From assembly GCA_942491575.1 (NCBI GenBank), contig CALOBT010000031.1:1860001-1924000 (forward strand): a DNA stretch of 64,000 nucleotides. Direction: 5' to 3'. A model generated the notes under the pieces. That model had not been told where the DNA came from. It saw only the letters and a list, made by a program, of their open reading frames with translations, and did no database searches. The translations under genes were made by a program, and so were the position numbers. Source of the DNA: CAZHNW01 sp942491575 (GTDB lineage Bacteria > Spirochaetota > UBA4802 > UBA5550). Below are positions 35,458 through 44,676 of the stretch, piece by piece. Each line of letters begins with the position of its first letter. Position 1 is the stretch's first letter.

Positions 35458-35537
35458 GGAACAAGGATAAAGGTGAAAGTTTAAAGTTTCTTATCAGAAA
35501 GGGGAATAACTTTTTACTTGTCACTTGAACCTTTCAC
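35458..35537. repeat. Dispersed ACTTGT-type palindromic repeat, copy B
   Basis: GTGAAAG (35473-35479) and CTTTCAC (35531-35537) are perfect inverted arms, and the next bases continue to pair with few mismatches. The right half (CTTTTTACTTGT, then CACTTGAA) is close to copy C at 50701-50818. GGAACAAGG occurs at 35458-35466. It lies between the divergent symporter and ABC importer genes. Confidence 0.55.
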
Positions 35538-35601
35538 ATTTTACAGGTTGACAGGGCTGTAGAAATCAGTACCATGTCATGCTTTGAGAAGAGTATAATT
35601 T

Positions 35602-37209
35602 ATGAAACATTTTTATATAACGTCACAATACCTCTATAAAATACTGTATACAGTGTTCCTGTTTATGCTGATTGCAGGATCTCTTTCCGGCTGCGGAGGT
35701 GCCCGTATTGACCGTGAGCCCGGTACCATTTATCTCCACATGAGTGCAGAACCGGGGACCCTGAATCCGGTAATTGCCACTGATGCCTATGCGTCAGATG
35801 TGAACCAGTACATTTACGAAACCCTCCTCGAAATGGACGAGGACACACTGGAGATGAAGCCACAGCTTGCGGAGAGGTACACACTGTCTCCCGACGGTCT
35901 TAGATACCGCTTTTATCTGAAAAAGGGAATTCTCTGGAGTGACGGTAAAGAATTCACCGCCGATGATGTAATCTACAGTTTTAAGGTAATTAAAGATCCC
36001 AAAACCGCCAATGCCCACCGGAAGGTTAATTACCTCGACATCAGGGATTTGCGTAAAATCGATAAATATACTGTTGAGTTTATCTACTCGAAGAGATATT
36101 TTCTCGGCCTGCGTGTCTGCGGGGGGATGACCATTATTCCCAAACATATCTTTGATGACGCAACGGATATTAATCGTCATAAGAATAATCGCATGCCCAT
36201 AGGTACCGGACCCTATATTTTTAAAAAGTGGATTACCGGGAGCCGTCTGATTCTTGAGCGAAATGAGAGGTACCGCGGCAAAAAACCTGAAATCAAACGT
36301 ATCGTCTATAAGGTTGTAACCGAAACGAATGTCGCCCTCCAGATGCTGAAAAAGGGACAGATTGATGTTCTGGGGGTTCGCGCCATTCAATGGGTGCGGC
36401 AGACAAACTCTGAAAAGTTCACCAGCAATTTTTACAAACTGAAATACTATACTCCAAACTATAGCTATATAGGGTGGAACGCCCGGCGTGCCCCCTTTAA
36501 CGACCGCAGGGTCAGGGAGGCAATGGGATATCTTATCAATCGGGAGGATATCCTTAAAAAACTCCTCTTCGGTCTCGGCAAACGTGTTGCGGGAACCTTC
36601 TATCTCAACGGCATGTATTATAACCACAATCTGAAACCCCGCAGGTTCAGTCCCCAAAAGGCGGCGAAACTTCTGGCAGAAGCCGGATGGAAGGATACCG
36701 ATGGTGACGGAATCCTTGATAAAAACGGAAAGAAATTTTCCTTTGTTTTTACTATCTCCGCGGGGAGCAAGTTTGCTGAACGGCTGGCTACTATTATGAA
36801 GGAAGATTTCTCTAAAGCCGGGATCAATATGGAGATTAACCGCTATGAGTGGGCGGTATTTGTTCAGAAGCTGACTAAAAGAGATTTCGATGCGGTAACC
36901 CTCCGCTGGAGTCTTGGATATAATGAGGATCCCTATGACCTGTGGCATTCAAGCCAGGCCAAAGCGGGATTCAATTTTGTAGGATTCAGGGATAGCGAAG
37001 CCGACCACATTATGGAAAAAGGAAGGCGGGAATTTAATAAACAGCGCCGCATGAAAATGTTCCGGCGCCTTGAGGAAATCCTTTACAGGGAACAGCCATA
37101 TACATTTTTCTTCTGCTCTCCGTCACTTGCGGTGGTAAATAAACGTTTCGAAAATGTAATTGTTCATACCGCCGGGATGGATATTAAGGAATGGAAGTTC
37201 AGGAAATAA
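35602..37209 (+). CDS. Peptide-type ABC importer substrate-binding lipoprotein (SBP_bac_5)
   Basis: A 535-residue periplasmic lipoprotein with a lipobox ending LSGC (near C31). The extracellular solute-binding family 5 domain has the features EPGTLNPVIATDAYASDVNQYIYE, LSPDGLRYRFYLKKGILWSDGKEFTADDV (in shorter recognisable pieces) and RAPFNDRRVREAMGYLINREDI. Members bind oligopeptides, dipeptides, nickel or other cargo. It heads an operon with two permeases. The exact ligand cannot be told. The 92-base gap to the first permease holds a variant of the hairpin repeat. Confidence 0.93.
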   Translation: MKHFYITSQYLYKILYTVFLFMLIAGSLSGCGGARIDREPGTIYLHMSAEPGTLNPVIATDAYASDVNQYIYETLLEMDEDTLEMKPQLAERYTLSPDGLRYRFYLKKGILWSDGKEFTADDVIYSFKVIKDPKTANAHRKVNYLDIRDLRKIDKYTVEFIYSKRYFLGLRVCGGMTIIPKHIFDDATDINRHKNNRMPIGTGPYIFKKWITGSRLILERNERYRGKKPEIKRIVYKVVTETNVALQMLKKGQIDVLGVRAIQWVRQTNSEKFTSNFYKLKYYTPNYSYIGWNARRAPFNDRRVREAMGYLINREDILKKLLFGLGKRVAGTFYLNGMYYNHNLKPRRFSPQKAAKLLAEAGWKDTDGDGILDKNGKKFSFVFTISAGSKFAERLATIMKEDFSKAGINMEINRYEWAVFVQKLTKRDFDAVTLRWSLGYNEDPYDLWHSSQAKAGFNFVGFRDSEADHIMEKGRREFNKQRRMKMFRRLEEILYREQPYTFFFCSPSLAVVNKRFENVIVHTAGMDIKEWKFRK

Positions 37210-37223
37210 ATTCATCGTTTTTT

Positions 37224-37257
37224 GCGAAGGCGAAGAAACGCCTCTTTGCCCTCGTAA
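37224..37257. repeat. Diverged copy of the hairpin repeat
   Basis: It contains a perfect small hairpin, AGGCG-AAGAAA-CGCCT (37228-37243), then TTTGCCC and TCGTAA. These are the same words, in the same order, as at 3191-3225. It lies between the solute-binding protein and the first permease of the ABC importer, where it may tune relative expression. Confidence 0.45.
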
Positions 37258-37301
37258 AAAACGAAAGAATATTATAAAAATAATATAATTACAGAACCAT
37301 A

Positions 37302-38303
37302 ATGAAAAAATATCTGGCAAAACGACTACTTCTCATCATACCTACATTTATCGGGATTACACTGATAACATATATGATTGTGCGACTTACTCCCGGCGAT
37401 TACACGAGTCTCCGCCTCGATATGCAGGGAGGGATGAAGGTGTCCGCCCAGACACAGGAGATCATCGCCCAGGAGAGAAAACTTTTCGGTCTCGATGACC
37501 CCATCCTGATCGGTTACGGAAAATGGATCGGAAAATTCGTCTCCGGAGATATGGGGGTCTCCCGAAAGGATGGACGTGCTGTAATCGAACGAATCGGGGA
37601 TGCCCTCCCGATAACCATGACGCTGAATATTATAACCATGATTGTGGTCTACCTGATATCCATCCCCATGGGGATTGTTTCCGCGGTCCGAAAGGATTCC
37701 CTCTTCGACAGGGGATCAAGCCTGGTACTTTTTATTCTCTATTCGCTTCCCGCCTTCTGGGTGGGGCTGCTGCTGCTGAATTTTCTAAGCGGCGGCGAAT
37801 ATTTGAACCTGTTTCCCCTCGGGGGGATAACCTCCGATGGAATGGCGGGGGCTTCCCTCTGGCAGCGTTCGGGAGATTTTATCTGGCATCTGGTGCTGCC
37901 AATAGTAACACTGACATACGGCGGTTTTGCCTTCCTTTCCCGATATACCCGAGCCAATATGCTTGAGGTTATCAATCAGCAATATATCACCACGGCCCGC
38001 GCAAAGGGACTCGACGAAAGAAAGGTTATCTTTGTCCATGCCTTCAGAAATTCACTGATTCCATTGATTACCCTCATGGCGACGCTCCTGCCGGGACTTC
38101 TCGGGGGCTCCGTTATTGTCGAACAGATATTTACTATTCCGGGCATGGGGCTTCTTGCCTTTGAGGCGATCCTGGCGCGGGATATTCCAGTTATTATGGC
38201 CATAGCCTCCGTATCGGCACTCCTCACACTGGGGGGAATTCTCCTTGCGGATATTATGTATGCCCTGGTTGATCCCCGCATCAGGCTGGAGGCAAAGGCA
38301 TGA
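37302..38303 (+). CDS. ABC importer permease, DppB/OppB type
   Basis: A 333-residue inner-membrane protein with about six transmembrane helices. The N-terminus MKKYLAKRLLLIIPTFIGITLITYMIVRLTPGD (recognised in parts) is typical of DppB/OppB permeases. The cytoplasmic EAA-like loop is RAKGLDERKVIFVHAFRNS, which contacts the ATPase in such importers. It overlaps the next permease by four bases (ATGA), showing tight coupling. Substrate range follows the binding protein and is not known. Confidence 0.94.
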   Translation: MKKYLAKRLLLIIPTFIGITLITYMIVRLTPGDYTSLRLDMQGGMKVSAQTQEIIAQERKLFGLDDPILIGYGKWIGKFVSGDMGVSRKDGRAVIERIGDALPITMTLNIITMIVVYLISIPMGIVSAVRKDSLFDRGSSLVLFILYSLPAFWVGLLLLNFLSGGEYLNLFPLGGITSDGMAGASLWQRSGDFIWHLVLPIVTLTYGGFAFLSRYTRANMLEVINQQYITTARAKGLDERKVIFVHAFRNSLIPLITLMATLLPGLLGGSVIVEQIFTIPGMGLLAFEAILARDIPVIMAIASVSALLTLGGILLADIMYALVDPRIRLEAKA

Positions 38304-39280
38304 GTCAGGGATACTGGAGCAGGGTATGGAATATATTCCGGCGGAAACGTCTTGCCGTAGCGGGACTTGTAATTGTAATTATTCTTTTTGCAATGGCTAT
38401 TCTGGCGCCACTCATTGCCAACAGTAAGCCCTATATCTACGTTACCGAAACGAAGACCTACTTCCCAATATTCTTTGACTACCCGGAATTGCGAAATCAT
38501 AACTTCCGGGAGGAGAGCTCCGGGGCCTTTCAGATAATGCCCCCCGTGGAATATTCATACTCCGAGTATGATCTCGATGCCATTGTACTTCCCCCTTCAT
38601 CAAAGCATTTCCTCGGTACAGATGAACAGGGTAGGGACCTGACGGCGCGGATGATTCACGGGACCCGAGTCTCAATCTTTGTCGGATTTATTGCCGTTGC
38701 CATATACGTTACCATCGGTGTTTTTATCGGTGCCCTTGCTGGATATTACGGGGGGTGGGTCGATATTATTATCTCACGTATTATTGAAATTGTTATGTGT
38801 TTTCCCACATTTTTTTTGATTCTTACAATCCTTGCCCTCTGGGGCCCCAGTCTTGTCAGTGTCATGGTGGTAATCGGTATTACCGGGTGGACCGGTATTG
38901 CCAGAATCGTACGCGGGGAGTTCATCAAGCTTCGGGAAATGGATTATGTCACCGCCTCCCGTGCCCTCGGATCCCGGGATTTCTCGATTATCTTCCGTCA
39001 TATTCTCCCTAATTCCCTGGCGCCGGTACTGGTTTCGGCAACTTTCGGAATCGCTTCAACAATTCTGGTGGAATCCTCCCTCAGCTTTCTCGGATTTGGT
39101 GTGCAGCCCCCGACACCCAGCTGGGGTGATATACTTTCCCAGTCGAGGGACTTTATGGATTTTGCCTGGTGGCTGACCCTGATTCCGGGACTTGCAATAT
39201 TTATTACCATAACTGCCTATAATCTTGTAGGGGAGGGTCTGCAGGATGCCATGGACCCGAAATCAGTAAACCGCCGCTGA
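38300..39280 (+). CDS. ABC importer permease, DppC/OppC type
   Basis: A 326-residue inner-membrane protein with about six helices. The EAA-like loop reads ASRALGSRDFSIIFRHILPNS, and FLGTDEQGRDLTARMIHGTR before the second helix is a DppC hallmark. The segment between the first two helices is long (about 70 residues, with NFREESSGAFQIMPP), suggesting an enlarged periplasmic loop. The operon ends here: no DppD/DppF-type ATPase gene follows, so ATPases must be supplied from elsewhere. A 13-base perfect palindrome overlaps the stop codon. Confidence 0.94.
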   Translation: MSQGYWSRVWNIFRRKRLAVAGLVIVIILFAMAILAPLIANSKPYIYVTETKTYFPIFFDYPELRNHNFREESSGAFQIMPPVEYSYSEYDLDAIVLPPSSKHFLGTDEQGRDLTARMIHGTRVSIFVGFIAVAIYVTIGVFIGALAGYYGGWVDIIISRIIEIVMCFPTFFLILTILALWGPSLVSVMVVIGITGWTGIARIVRGEFIKLREMDYVTASRALGSRDFSIIFRHILPNSLAPVLVSATFGIASTILVESSLSFLGFGVQPPTPSWGDILSQSRDFMDFAWWLTLIPGLAIFITITAYNLVGEGLQDAMDPKSVNRR

Positions 39281-39312
39281 TTTATGAATTATTATTTGGT
39301 AATTCATAAATC
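39279..39312. terminator. Long AT-rich palindrome after the permease operon
   Basis: GATTTATGAATTA and TAATTCATAAATC are perfect 13-base arms with an eight-base spacer (39279-39312), starting in the stop codon of the permease gene. There is no strong T-run directly after it. It may terminate or stabilise the operon transcript, or bind a regulator. Confidence 0.5.
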
Positions 39313-39393
39313 CATAGGGTTTGTCATCAGTTACTTGCTTTTTTTTAAGGAATGCGGTAAAATTTCCAGATAAATATCAAAAATGGGAAATAT

Positions 39394-40497
39394 ATGAGCG
39401 TCGATATTGACAACCTTATTAAGCAGGCATTAAAAAAAATGACGGAGCAGCAGGCTCTGCGGCGTATTACCCTTCTTAATATCCTGCATATAAATATTGA
39501 TATCCTCATTCAGAATGCATCGGAATGGTTCGGTGATGAGATTCCCGAAGGATTCCGGCAGGTAATAAATTCCATGATGGCACTTACCACCTCTTTTCTC
39601 GAGGGGGAAGTCGATTTCGATGACATGTTATTTGAGCAGTCACCGGAGGTAGTGGATGTCGCCACGGTATTGAATTCCATTTCAAACGAAATGAACACCC
39701 TCTTCGGCTTCGCCGATTCACGGATATCCATCGAGGCGGAAAATAACTTCCAGCTGATAGCCCCCAGGAAAAACCTTACGAGGGAACTCTACCATATCCT
39801 TCTGGCTGTAACCCCCTTCATGGAGGAGGAATCCCGCTGCCGCATAAATGTGTCGGAAAATTATTCAAATGTGGTAATCAGCCTTGAATTCTATGATCTG
39901 AACGATAAATTTCCCGGAACGACCAGCCTGAAGAAGGCCTTCTATACCTATCAGACCGGTGAGAGTGCCAAGGTGGGGATGGGAATTAATGCCGCTATTA
40001 CTTCCCTCAAAGAGATGGGGGCGCAGGTTTCCGTGAAGTATCTCCAGGGGGGGAATCATATTTCAGTGAATGTCGCCTTCCCCTCCATGTCATTTATGAA
40101 AACCCTTGATGAAATCAGGGGGGAGAACGCCGGGAACAAAGAAGCGATTTCCGATGGGGATAAAGTTATTATTATTGTAAATGACCGTATTGTCGAAATG
40201 CTTCTCCAGGAACTCCTCAAGAACAGGGGATATAATGCAGTAAGGACAACCGTGGAAAAATATAAGGATATGGAAAGGCCTGACCAGTGGAAGGGCATTG
40301 TTATAGATTGCGATTTTATTGAAGAAAGCTATGAAAATATCAATGAATTCATGACTTCCTGCAGCACGGTAGAAAAGATAATTATTCTTTATGAAGAATC
40401 CGCAGGTAAATGCCTCCCTGATATCGAGGATGAAAGGATTATTGTACTCAAGAAACCGATTGAAGTGGATATTATTGTGAAATATTTTGAGGAATAG
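39394..40497 (+). CDS. Degenerate histidine-kinase/receiver-like protein
   Basis: A 367-residue cytoplasmic protein with no recognisable phospho-acceptor histidine. Residues about 95-235 look like a decayed kinase ATPase domain: AKVGMGINAAITSLKEMGAQV matches the G2 box and KYLQGGNHISVNVAFP the last strands, but a clear N box is missing. Residues 250-367 resemble a receiver (DKVIIIVNDRIVEMLLQELLKNRGY; WKGIVIDCDF; a conserved KKP near the end). The usual phospho-acceptor position reads D-C-D. It is probably catalytically inactive, and may be a scaffold or nucleotide sensor. The protein phosphatase gene follows within seven bases, so both are likely one unit. Confidence 0.6.
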   Translation: MSVDIDNLIKQALKKMTEQQALRRITLLNILHINIDILIQNASEWFGDEIPEGFRQVINSMMALTTSFLEGEVDFDDMLFEQSPEVVDVATVLNSISNEMNTLFGFADSRISIEAENNFQLIAPRKNLTRELYHILLAVTPFMEEESRCRINVSENYSNVVISLEFYDLNDKFPGTTSLKKAFYTYQTGESAKVGMGINAAITSLKEMGAQVSVKYLQGGNHISVNVAFPSMSFMKTLDEIRGENAGNKEAISDGDKVIIIVNDRIVEMLLQELLKNRGYNAVRTTVEKYKDMERPDQWKGIVIDCDFIEESYENINEFMTSCSTVEKIIILYEESAGKCLPDIEDERIIVLKKPIEVDIIVKYFEE

Positions 40498-40503
40498 TCC
40501 TTG

Positions 40504-41163
40504 ATGGGTAAATTTTTCATTATCGGTGACATCCACGGTCATTTCTACCACCTTGAATCGATGATTAGAAAAATTCTTAAAGACATCACCCCTGAAGATA
40601 TTATGATATTTCTCGGGGATTACATCGACCGTGGAGAATATTCCTTTGAAGTGGTTGAATTCCTCATCGCCCTGGCAGACCGTTATCCCATTATTTTTTT
40701 AAAGGGAAACCATGAAGATATGATGTTGAAATATCTTTCCGGTGAACCGGGTTCAGATTATTACCTCTTGAACGGCGGTACAAATACCATAATAAGCTAC
40801 AAAAGGAACTACGGATCCTTTTCCCTGCCGGAAAAACACCGTGAATTCTTCTCAAATCTGCATCTTTATTACGAGGGAGAAGACTTCATTGCGGTGCATG
40901 CGGGGCTGCACCCCCTGCGAAAAAGTCTCCAGGAACAGCGGGAATTTGACATGATCTGGATAAGGGATATCTTTTATCGTGCCGATATAAAATGGGAGAA
41001 GACAGTTATCTTCGGCCATACGCCGGCGTCTCTTTTTAATAAGGGACCGGGTATATATATTGATGATGCCCGGAATATCATTGCCATGGATAATGGTATT
41101 ATATTCGGAAATCCACTGGCATGCCTGCGCTGGCCCGATAGAAAAATTTATTACAGCTCCTGA
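40504..41163 (+). CDS. Serine/threonine protein phosphatase (PPP metallophosphoesterase)
   Basis: A 219-residue enzyme of the bacterial PPP group, as in PrpA/PphA. All metal-binding motifs are present: GDIHGH (near residue 8), GDYIDRG (near 38) and GNHED (near 68), plus two later histidines (AVHAGLHP and FGHTPA). It dephosphorylates phosphoproteins or nucleotide substrates in related bacteria. A TTG three bases upstream has better spacing to the GAGG site, so the protein may start one codon earlier. Adjacency to the degenerate kinase-receiver gene suggests a linked signalling role. Confidence 0.88.
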   Translation: MGKFFIIGDIHGHFYHLESMIRKILKDITPEDIMIFLGDYIDRGEYSFEVVEFLIALADRYPIIFLKGNHEDMMLKYLSGEPGSDYYLLNGGTNTIISYKRNYGSFSLPEKHREFFSNLHLYYEGEDFIAVHAGLHPLRKSLQEQREFDMIWIRDIFYRADIKWEKTVIFGHTPASLFNKGPGIYIDDARNIIAMDNGIIFGNPLACLRWPDRKIYYSS

Positions 41164-41187
41164 GAAAGGGCGATAGAAGGATTTCCA

Positions 41188-42333
41188 GTGAAAAGATCAG
41201 CAATAATATATACACTCCTGTTGATGATGGGGCTTTCAGTGCTCATCCATGGGGCGGAATATGAATTTCTCGCGAAGGTTGAGTCCGTCAGAAAACAATC
41301 TGAGATTACTCTGCTGTTTGACAAAAAACCTGAAAAGGCAGAATATCTTTTAATTGACCGCACAAGGGTGCTGGGGACTATCACTGTTTATACTTTTTTT
41401 CCTGCACGCCGCGGGGGGTATTTTTTTCGTGTTGTCGGCGGTCTTACCCTGGTGAGGGAGGAATACAGGGGGCTTTTACGGGCGGGATTTGAGGTGGGAC
41501 TGGTGAAAAAGCGGGAACCATTTAAGCAGGATTTTTCGCAGCCCTATTATAACGAAAAAAAGAAATATAAAAAACAAATTGTTACGAAAACGGATAAAAG
41601 GGAGATGGTTCTTGTCCCTGCGGGGAAGTTTATTTCCGGCAGTGATCATGGAGACCCTGATGAAAAACCTGAACAGGTTATTTACCTGAAGGACTTCTAC
41701 ATTGACCGGTACGAAGTATCCAACCGGGATTATTACCGATACATGACAGAAGCCAATGTTCCCCCTCCCGCGGTGTGGAAGGGGGAAAAATATCCCGACG
41801 ACAGGGGGGATTACCCCGTCCTGGTATCCTGGCATGAAGCAACTGCCTATGCCGCCTGGTCAGGAAAACGCCTCCCCACAGAATCTGAGTGGGAAAAGGC
41901 TGCCCGGGGAATGAATACCAAAAAGGAGAACCGGGGACTCACCGAGGTATATCCATGGGGAAGTAAATTTAGGGCCGAATTGAGTAACGGGGGCCCATAC
42001 TGGCAGAAAGAGTTAAAGAAAAAAACCGTTGCGGGGCCAATGGCAGTTACCGCCTTTTCAACTAAAGACCGATCTCCCTTCGGTGTGGTGAATATGGCGG
42101 GGAATGTATCGGAATGGACCGCAACCTGGTATAAACCATACAAGGGGAATTTCCGGATGAATGGTGAATACGGAACCCAGTACAGGGTGATCCGCGGTGG
42201 TGCCTGGTATTCAAAGCAGAGGGAAATGCGAGTCTCAAACCGGAAATTCGGAGGTCTTCCTGACCTCCGCAGCGACAATACCGCAGGAATCCGTTGTGTA
42301 AAGGATGTTACAGCTGGAAACCTGGTGGATTAA
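41188..42333 (+). CDS. Formylglycine-generating-enzyme-like (SUMF1-domain) secreted protein
   Basis: A 381-residue protein with a signal peptide, starting at a GTG with AGGATTT upstream. Residues 1-125 form a beta-rich N-terminal region. The FGE/SUMF1-type domain begins about residue 140 (MVLVPAGKFISGSD), with FYIDRYEVSNRDYYRYM, PVSWHEA-type VLVSWHEATAYAAWSGKRLPTE, and NMAGNVSEWTATWY and IRGGAWYSK (interrupted fragments). The catalytic cysteine pair of true formylglycine-generating enzymes is not evident near RGGAWY, so it is likely a binding or structural member. It follows the phosphatase gene by 24 bases. Confidence 0.82.
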   Translation: MKRSAIIYTLLLMMGLSVLIHGAEYEFLAKVESVRKQSEITLLFDKKPEKAEYLLIDRTRVLGTITVYTFFPARRGGYFFRVVGGLTLVREEYRGLLRAGFEVGLVKKREPFKQDFSQPYYNEKKKYKKQIVTKTDKREMVLVPAGKFISGSDHGDPDEKPEQVIYLKDFYIDRYEVSNRDYYRYMTEANVPPPAVWKGEKYPDDRGDYPVLVSWHEATAYAAWSGKRLPTESEWEKAARGMNTKKENRGLTEVYPWGSKFRAELSNGGPYWQKELKKKTVAGPMAVTAFSTKDRSPFGVVNMAGNVSEWTATWYKPYKGNFRMNGEYGTQYRVIRGGAWYSKQREMRVSNRKFGGLPDLRSDNTAGIRCVKDVTAGNLVD

Positions 42334-42341
42334 AAAAAGTA

Positions 42342-42354
42342 AGGCTCTGAGCCT
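42342..42354. repeat. Short palindrome related to the 28867 repeat
   Basis: AGGCTCTGAGCCT is a perfect palindrome around a central T. With its flank (42340-42353) it matches the inverse of 28866-28879. It lies just after the FGE-like gene and may be a small terminator stem. Confidence 0.35.
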
Positions 42355-42432
42355 CTAAGATATGAAAAAGTTGTGGTAATTTACCCGGTAAGACAATTCT
42401 ATTGAGGCAGTAATTAACGAGATGAGGTAACA

Positions 42433-44676
42433 ATGAGATTCTTTTATTTTCTTGCGCGTAATATCAGTTATACCTTTGCGGTATCATTTTATACGGTAAT
42501 AATAGCCTGGATCGTGGCTATATTCGGATTTTTCCTTGGTAGCTCCTTTATTACCTTTTCCTATGAGAAATTGTTGCCCATTCTGATTTCCTGGCTGCCG
42601 ATAGCGGTTATCATAGTTACCGTGATGCACTATGTCCAGTTCGGATTTCTTACGCCTTTAAAAGTACCGGCAGTTCTGAGAAGTCACAGGAGAATAAATG
42701 CCGCCTTTAAAAGCAGCTTTAATATCAGTAAGGATGAGATGAAGTCTCTTTTTACCTATTTTACTGATCTTCCCATGCAGAATCTTATTACATCTGCCTT
42801 CTATACATCAATGGTTGGTATTCTTCTCATCGGAGCGATAATCTACGAATATAAAATTAATGGGGCCCTCACCCTGGCTGACATGAAACTGATAAACCGT
42901 GTTGTTGCCCTCAGTGTTCTCATCACCATGATACTTTATGGAATGGCAACCTATCTTCTTACGGAGGCCCTGACTGCCAATGAACGTGCCCACACATATA
43001 ACGAACTTGTAAGAGGCGGTGTCAAAATACGCCCTGAATCTCTCATCGGTATCAGGATCAAGTTTTTCTTTTTTATTGTTCTTCTGGTTATTACACTTTT
43101 TACTTTTGCGGCCTTTTTGGAGAAAACCAGGTCTGATGTGGAATTCGATCCCGGCTGGGTTATCGCCTATTTCCTTATTTCCGTTGCAGCATCCTTTTAT
43201 CTGATGCAGGTAACAATATCTTCAATTCTGAAGGTCCTTAATGATATGCGCCGTATGACCAGGGAAATAGCCTCCGGTGGACAGACGGATTTTAACATCC
43301 TTTCCCTCGAAAAGGAATTTGCTTCAATACAGTATGCATTGATGGAAATGTCATGGGAGATCGATGATCACCGAAAAAATATGGAGAGCATGGTTGAGCA
43401 GCGAACAAAGGAACTCCAGGATGCATTGATTGACCTTCGAGAGCGTGACAGCCAGATTCAGAAACAGCTCGATATGGCGTCCGTTATTCAGCGAAGCATC
43501 CTTCCGGGAGAGATGGATGACTGGAATGAGCTGAAATTTTCAGTCCGATATATCGCCATGGAAAAAATTGGTGGTGACTTTTACGATATTCACCAGTTAA
43601 AGGATGATAAACTCGGTATTATGATTGCAGATGTTTCCGGTCATGGGATTCCCGCTGCGCTGGTTACCACCATGGCAAAAATTTCTTTCGGTAATGCCGG
43701 TGCCCGTTTCGACTCCCCGAAACAGATATTCCAGGAAGTTAACCAGAATATTCTGGACCACGTTAAAACACAGGACTATATGACATGTTTCATGGTCGCC
43801 GTTGATGACGAATACAATGTGGTCTATGCCAATGCAAGTCACCAGAAAGCTATTCTTCTTCGCTCTGCAAAAGGTGAGGTCGAGCTCCTTGATACCAATG
43901 GCCTCTTTATCGGAGCTGTGGAGGAGGCGCGTGACACCTACGATGAGGGATTTACCCGTCTTGAATACTCTGATCGCCTTATTCTCTATACGGACGGTAT
44001 TCCCGAGGCATTGAATGAGAAAAGAAAGGAGTATTCGAATAAACGTCTTGAACAGGTAATAATTGCAAACAGGGATCTTCCCCTGGATGAATTTGCCGAT
44101 CACATTATTAAAGATGTTCAGGACTATATCGGCCATGCGCAGGTTGAGGATGACATAACCCTTCTTGTTATCGAACTTGCCAGGGATGAGGCGGTGGATA
44201 CCATTAAGCGTGCCCGAAAACTGATTTCAAGTCATGAATACTATGAAGCAATAGAAATACTTGAAGATGCAATGACAAAATTTCCCAATAATCAAAAAAT
44301 CCTTTACAATCTTGGGAAGAATTATTTCAGAGTAAATGATTACAATAAATGTATCCAGACTATTGAAAGATACCTGGAACATGACAAACGAAACAAGTAT
44401 GCCTTCTATCTCACTGGTGCTGCATATTACCAGATAATGGATTTTGATAATGCAGTAAAGCACTTTGAGCGGGCTGTAGATCTAGATTCTCACTTTGTTA
44501 ATGCACTTTTCAGTCTCGGAATGGCTCATAAGAAGAGTAATGATATGGCAAAGGCGGAACGGACCTTCAACCGGGTAATCGATATAGATTCCGATAACAA
44601 GAAGGCCATTTTTGAATTGAAGTTGATAAAAGAAGCGAATGAAGAAACAACTGATAAAGAATCTCGCCTTGAGTGA
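42433..44676 (+). CDS. Membrane SpoIIE-type phosphatase with C-terminal TPR repeats
   Basis: A 747-residue protein. About six transmembrane helices occupy the first 270 residues. A HAMP-like segment and coiled coil follow (to about 345). The SpoIIE/RsbU PP2C phosphatase domain is at about 350-580 (MASVIQRSILPG, GGDFYDIH, IADVSGHGIPA, YTDGIPEALN). Residues 595-735 carry about four TPR units (EYYEAIEILEDAMTKFP; FDNAVKHFERAVDLD; MAKAERTFNRVIDID). The phosphatase likely acts in partner-switching signalling, and the TPR tail may bind other proteins. The last 38 bases overlap rlmN in another frame. Confidence 0.88.
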   Translation: MRFFYFLARNISYTFAVSFYTVIIAWIVAIFGFFLGSSFITFSYEKLLPILISWLPIAVIIVTVMHYVQFGFLTPLKVPAVLRSHRRINAAFKSSFNISKDEMKSLFTYFTDLPMQNLITSAFYTSMVGILLIGAIIYEYKINGALTLADMKLINRVVALSVLITMILYGMATYLLTEALTANERAHTYNELVRGGVKIRPESLIGIRIKFFFFIVLLVITLFTFAAFLEKTRSDVEFDPGWVIAYFLISVAASFYLMQVTISSILKVLNDMRRMTREIASGGQTDFNILSLEKEFASIQYALMEMSWEIDDHRKNMESMVEQRTKELQDALIDLRERDSQIQKQLDMASVIQRSILPGEMDDWNELKFSVRYIAMEKIGGDFYDIHQLKDDKLGIMIADVSGHGIPAALVTTMAKISFGNAGARFDSPKQIFQEVNQNILDHVKTQDYMTCFMVAVDDEYNVVYANASHQKAILLRSAKGEVELLDTNGLFIGAVEEARDTYDEGFTRLEYSDRLILYTDGIPEALNEKRKEYSNKRLEQVIIANRDLPLDEFADHIIKDVQDYIGHAQVEDDITLLVIELARDEAVDTIKRARKLISSHEYYEAIEILEDAMTKFPNNQKILYNLGKNYFRVNDYNKCIQTIERYLEHDKRNKYAFYLTGAAYYQIMDFDNAVKHFERAVDLDSHFVNALFSLGMAHKKSNDMAKAERTFNRVIDIDSDNKKAIFELKLIKEANEETTDKESRLE

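Noticed and set aside
35340..35460. Possible glycine riboswitch before the sodium:alanine symporter
   Set aside because: The reverse-strand leader has ACCGAAGGCATTGAACC and a GGTGA/TCACC stem, but the conserved CUCAGG part and the usual P1 arms are missing.
35794..36948. Long reverse-strand ORF (384 codons) inside the ABC binding-protein gene
   Set aside because: It is antisense to a clear SBP_bac_5 gene and its translation shows no recognisable domain; it is a shadow of codon bias.
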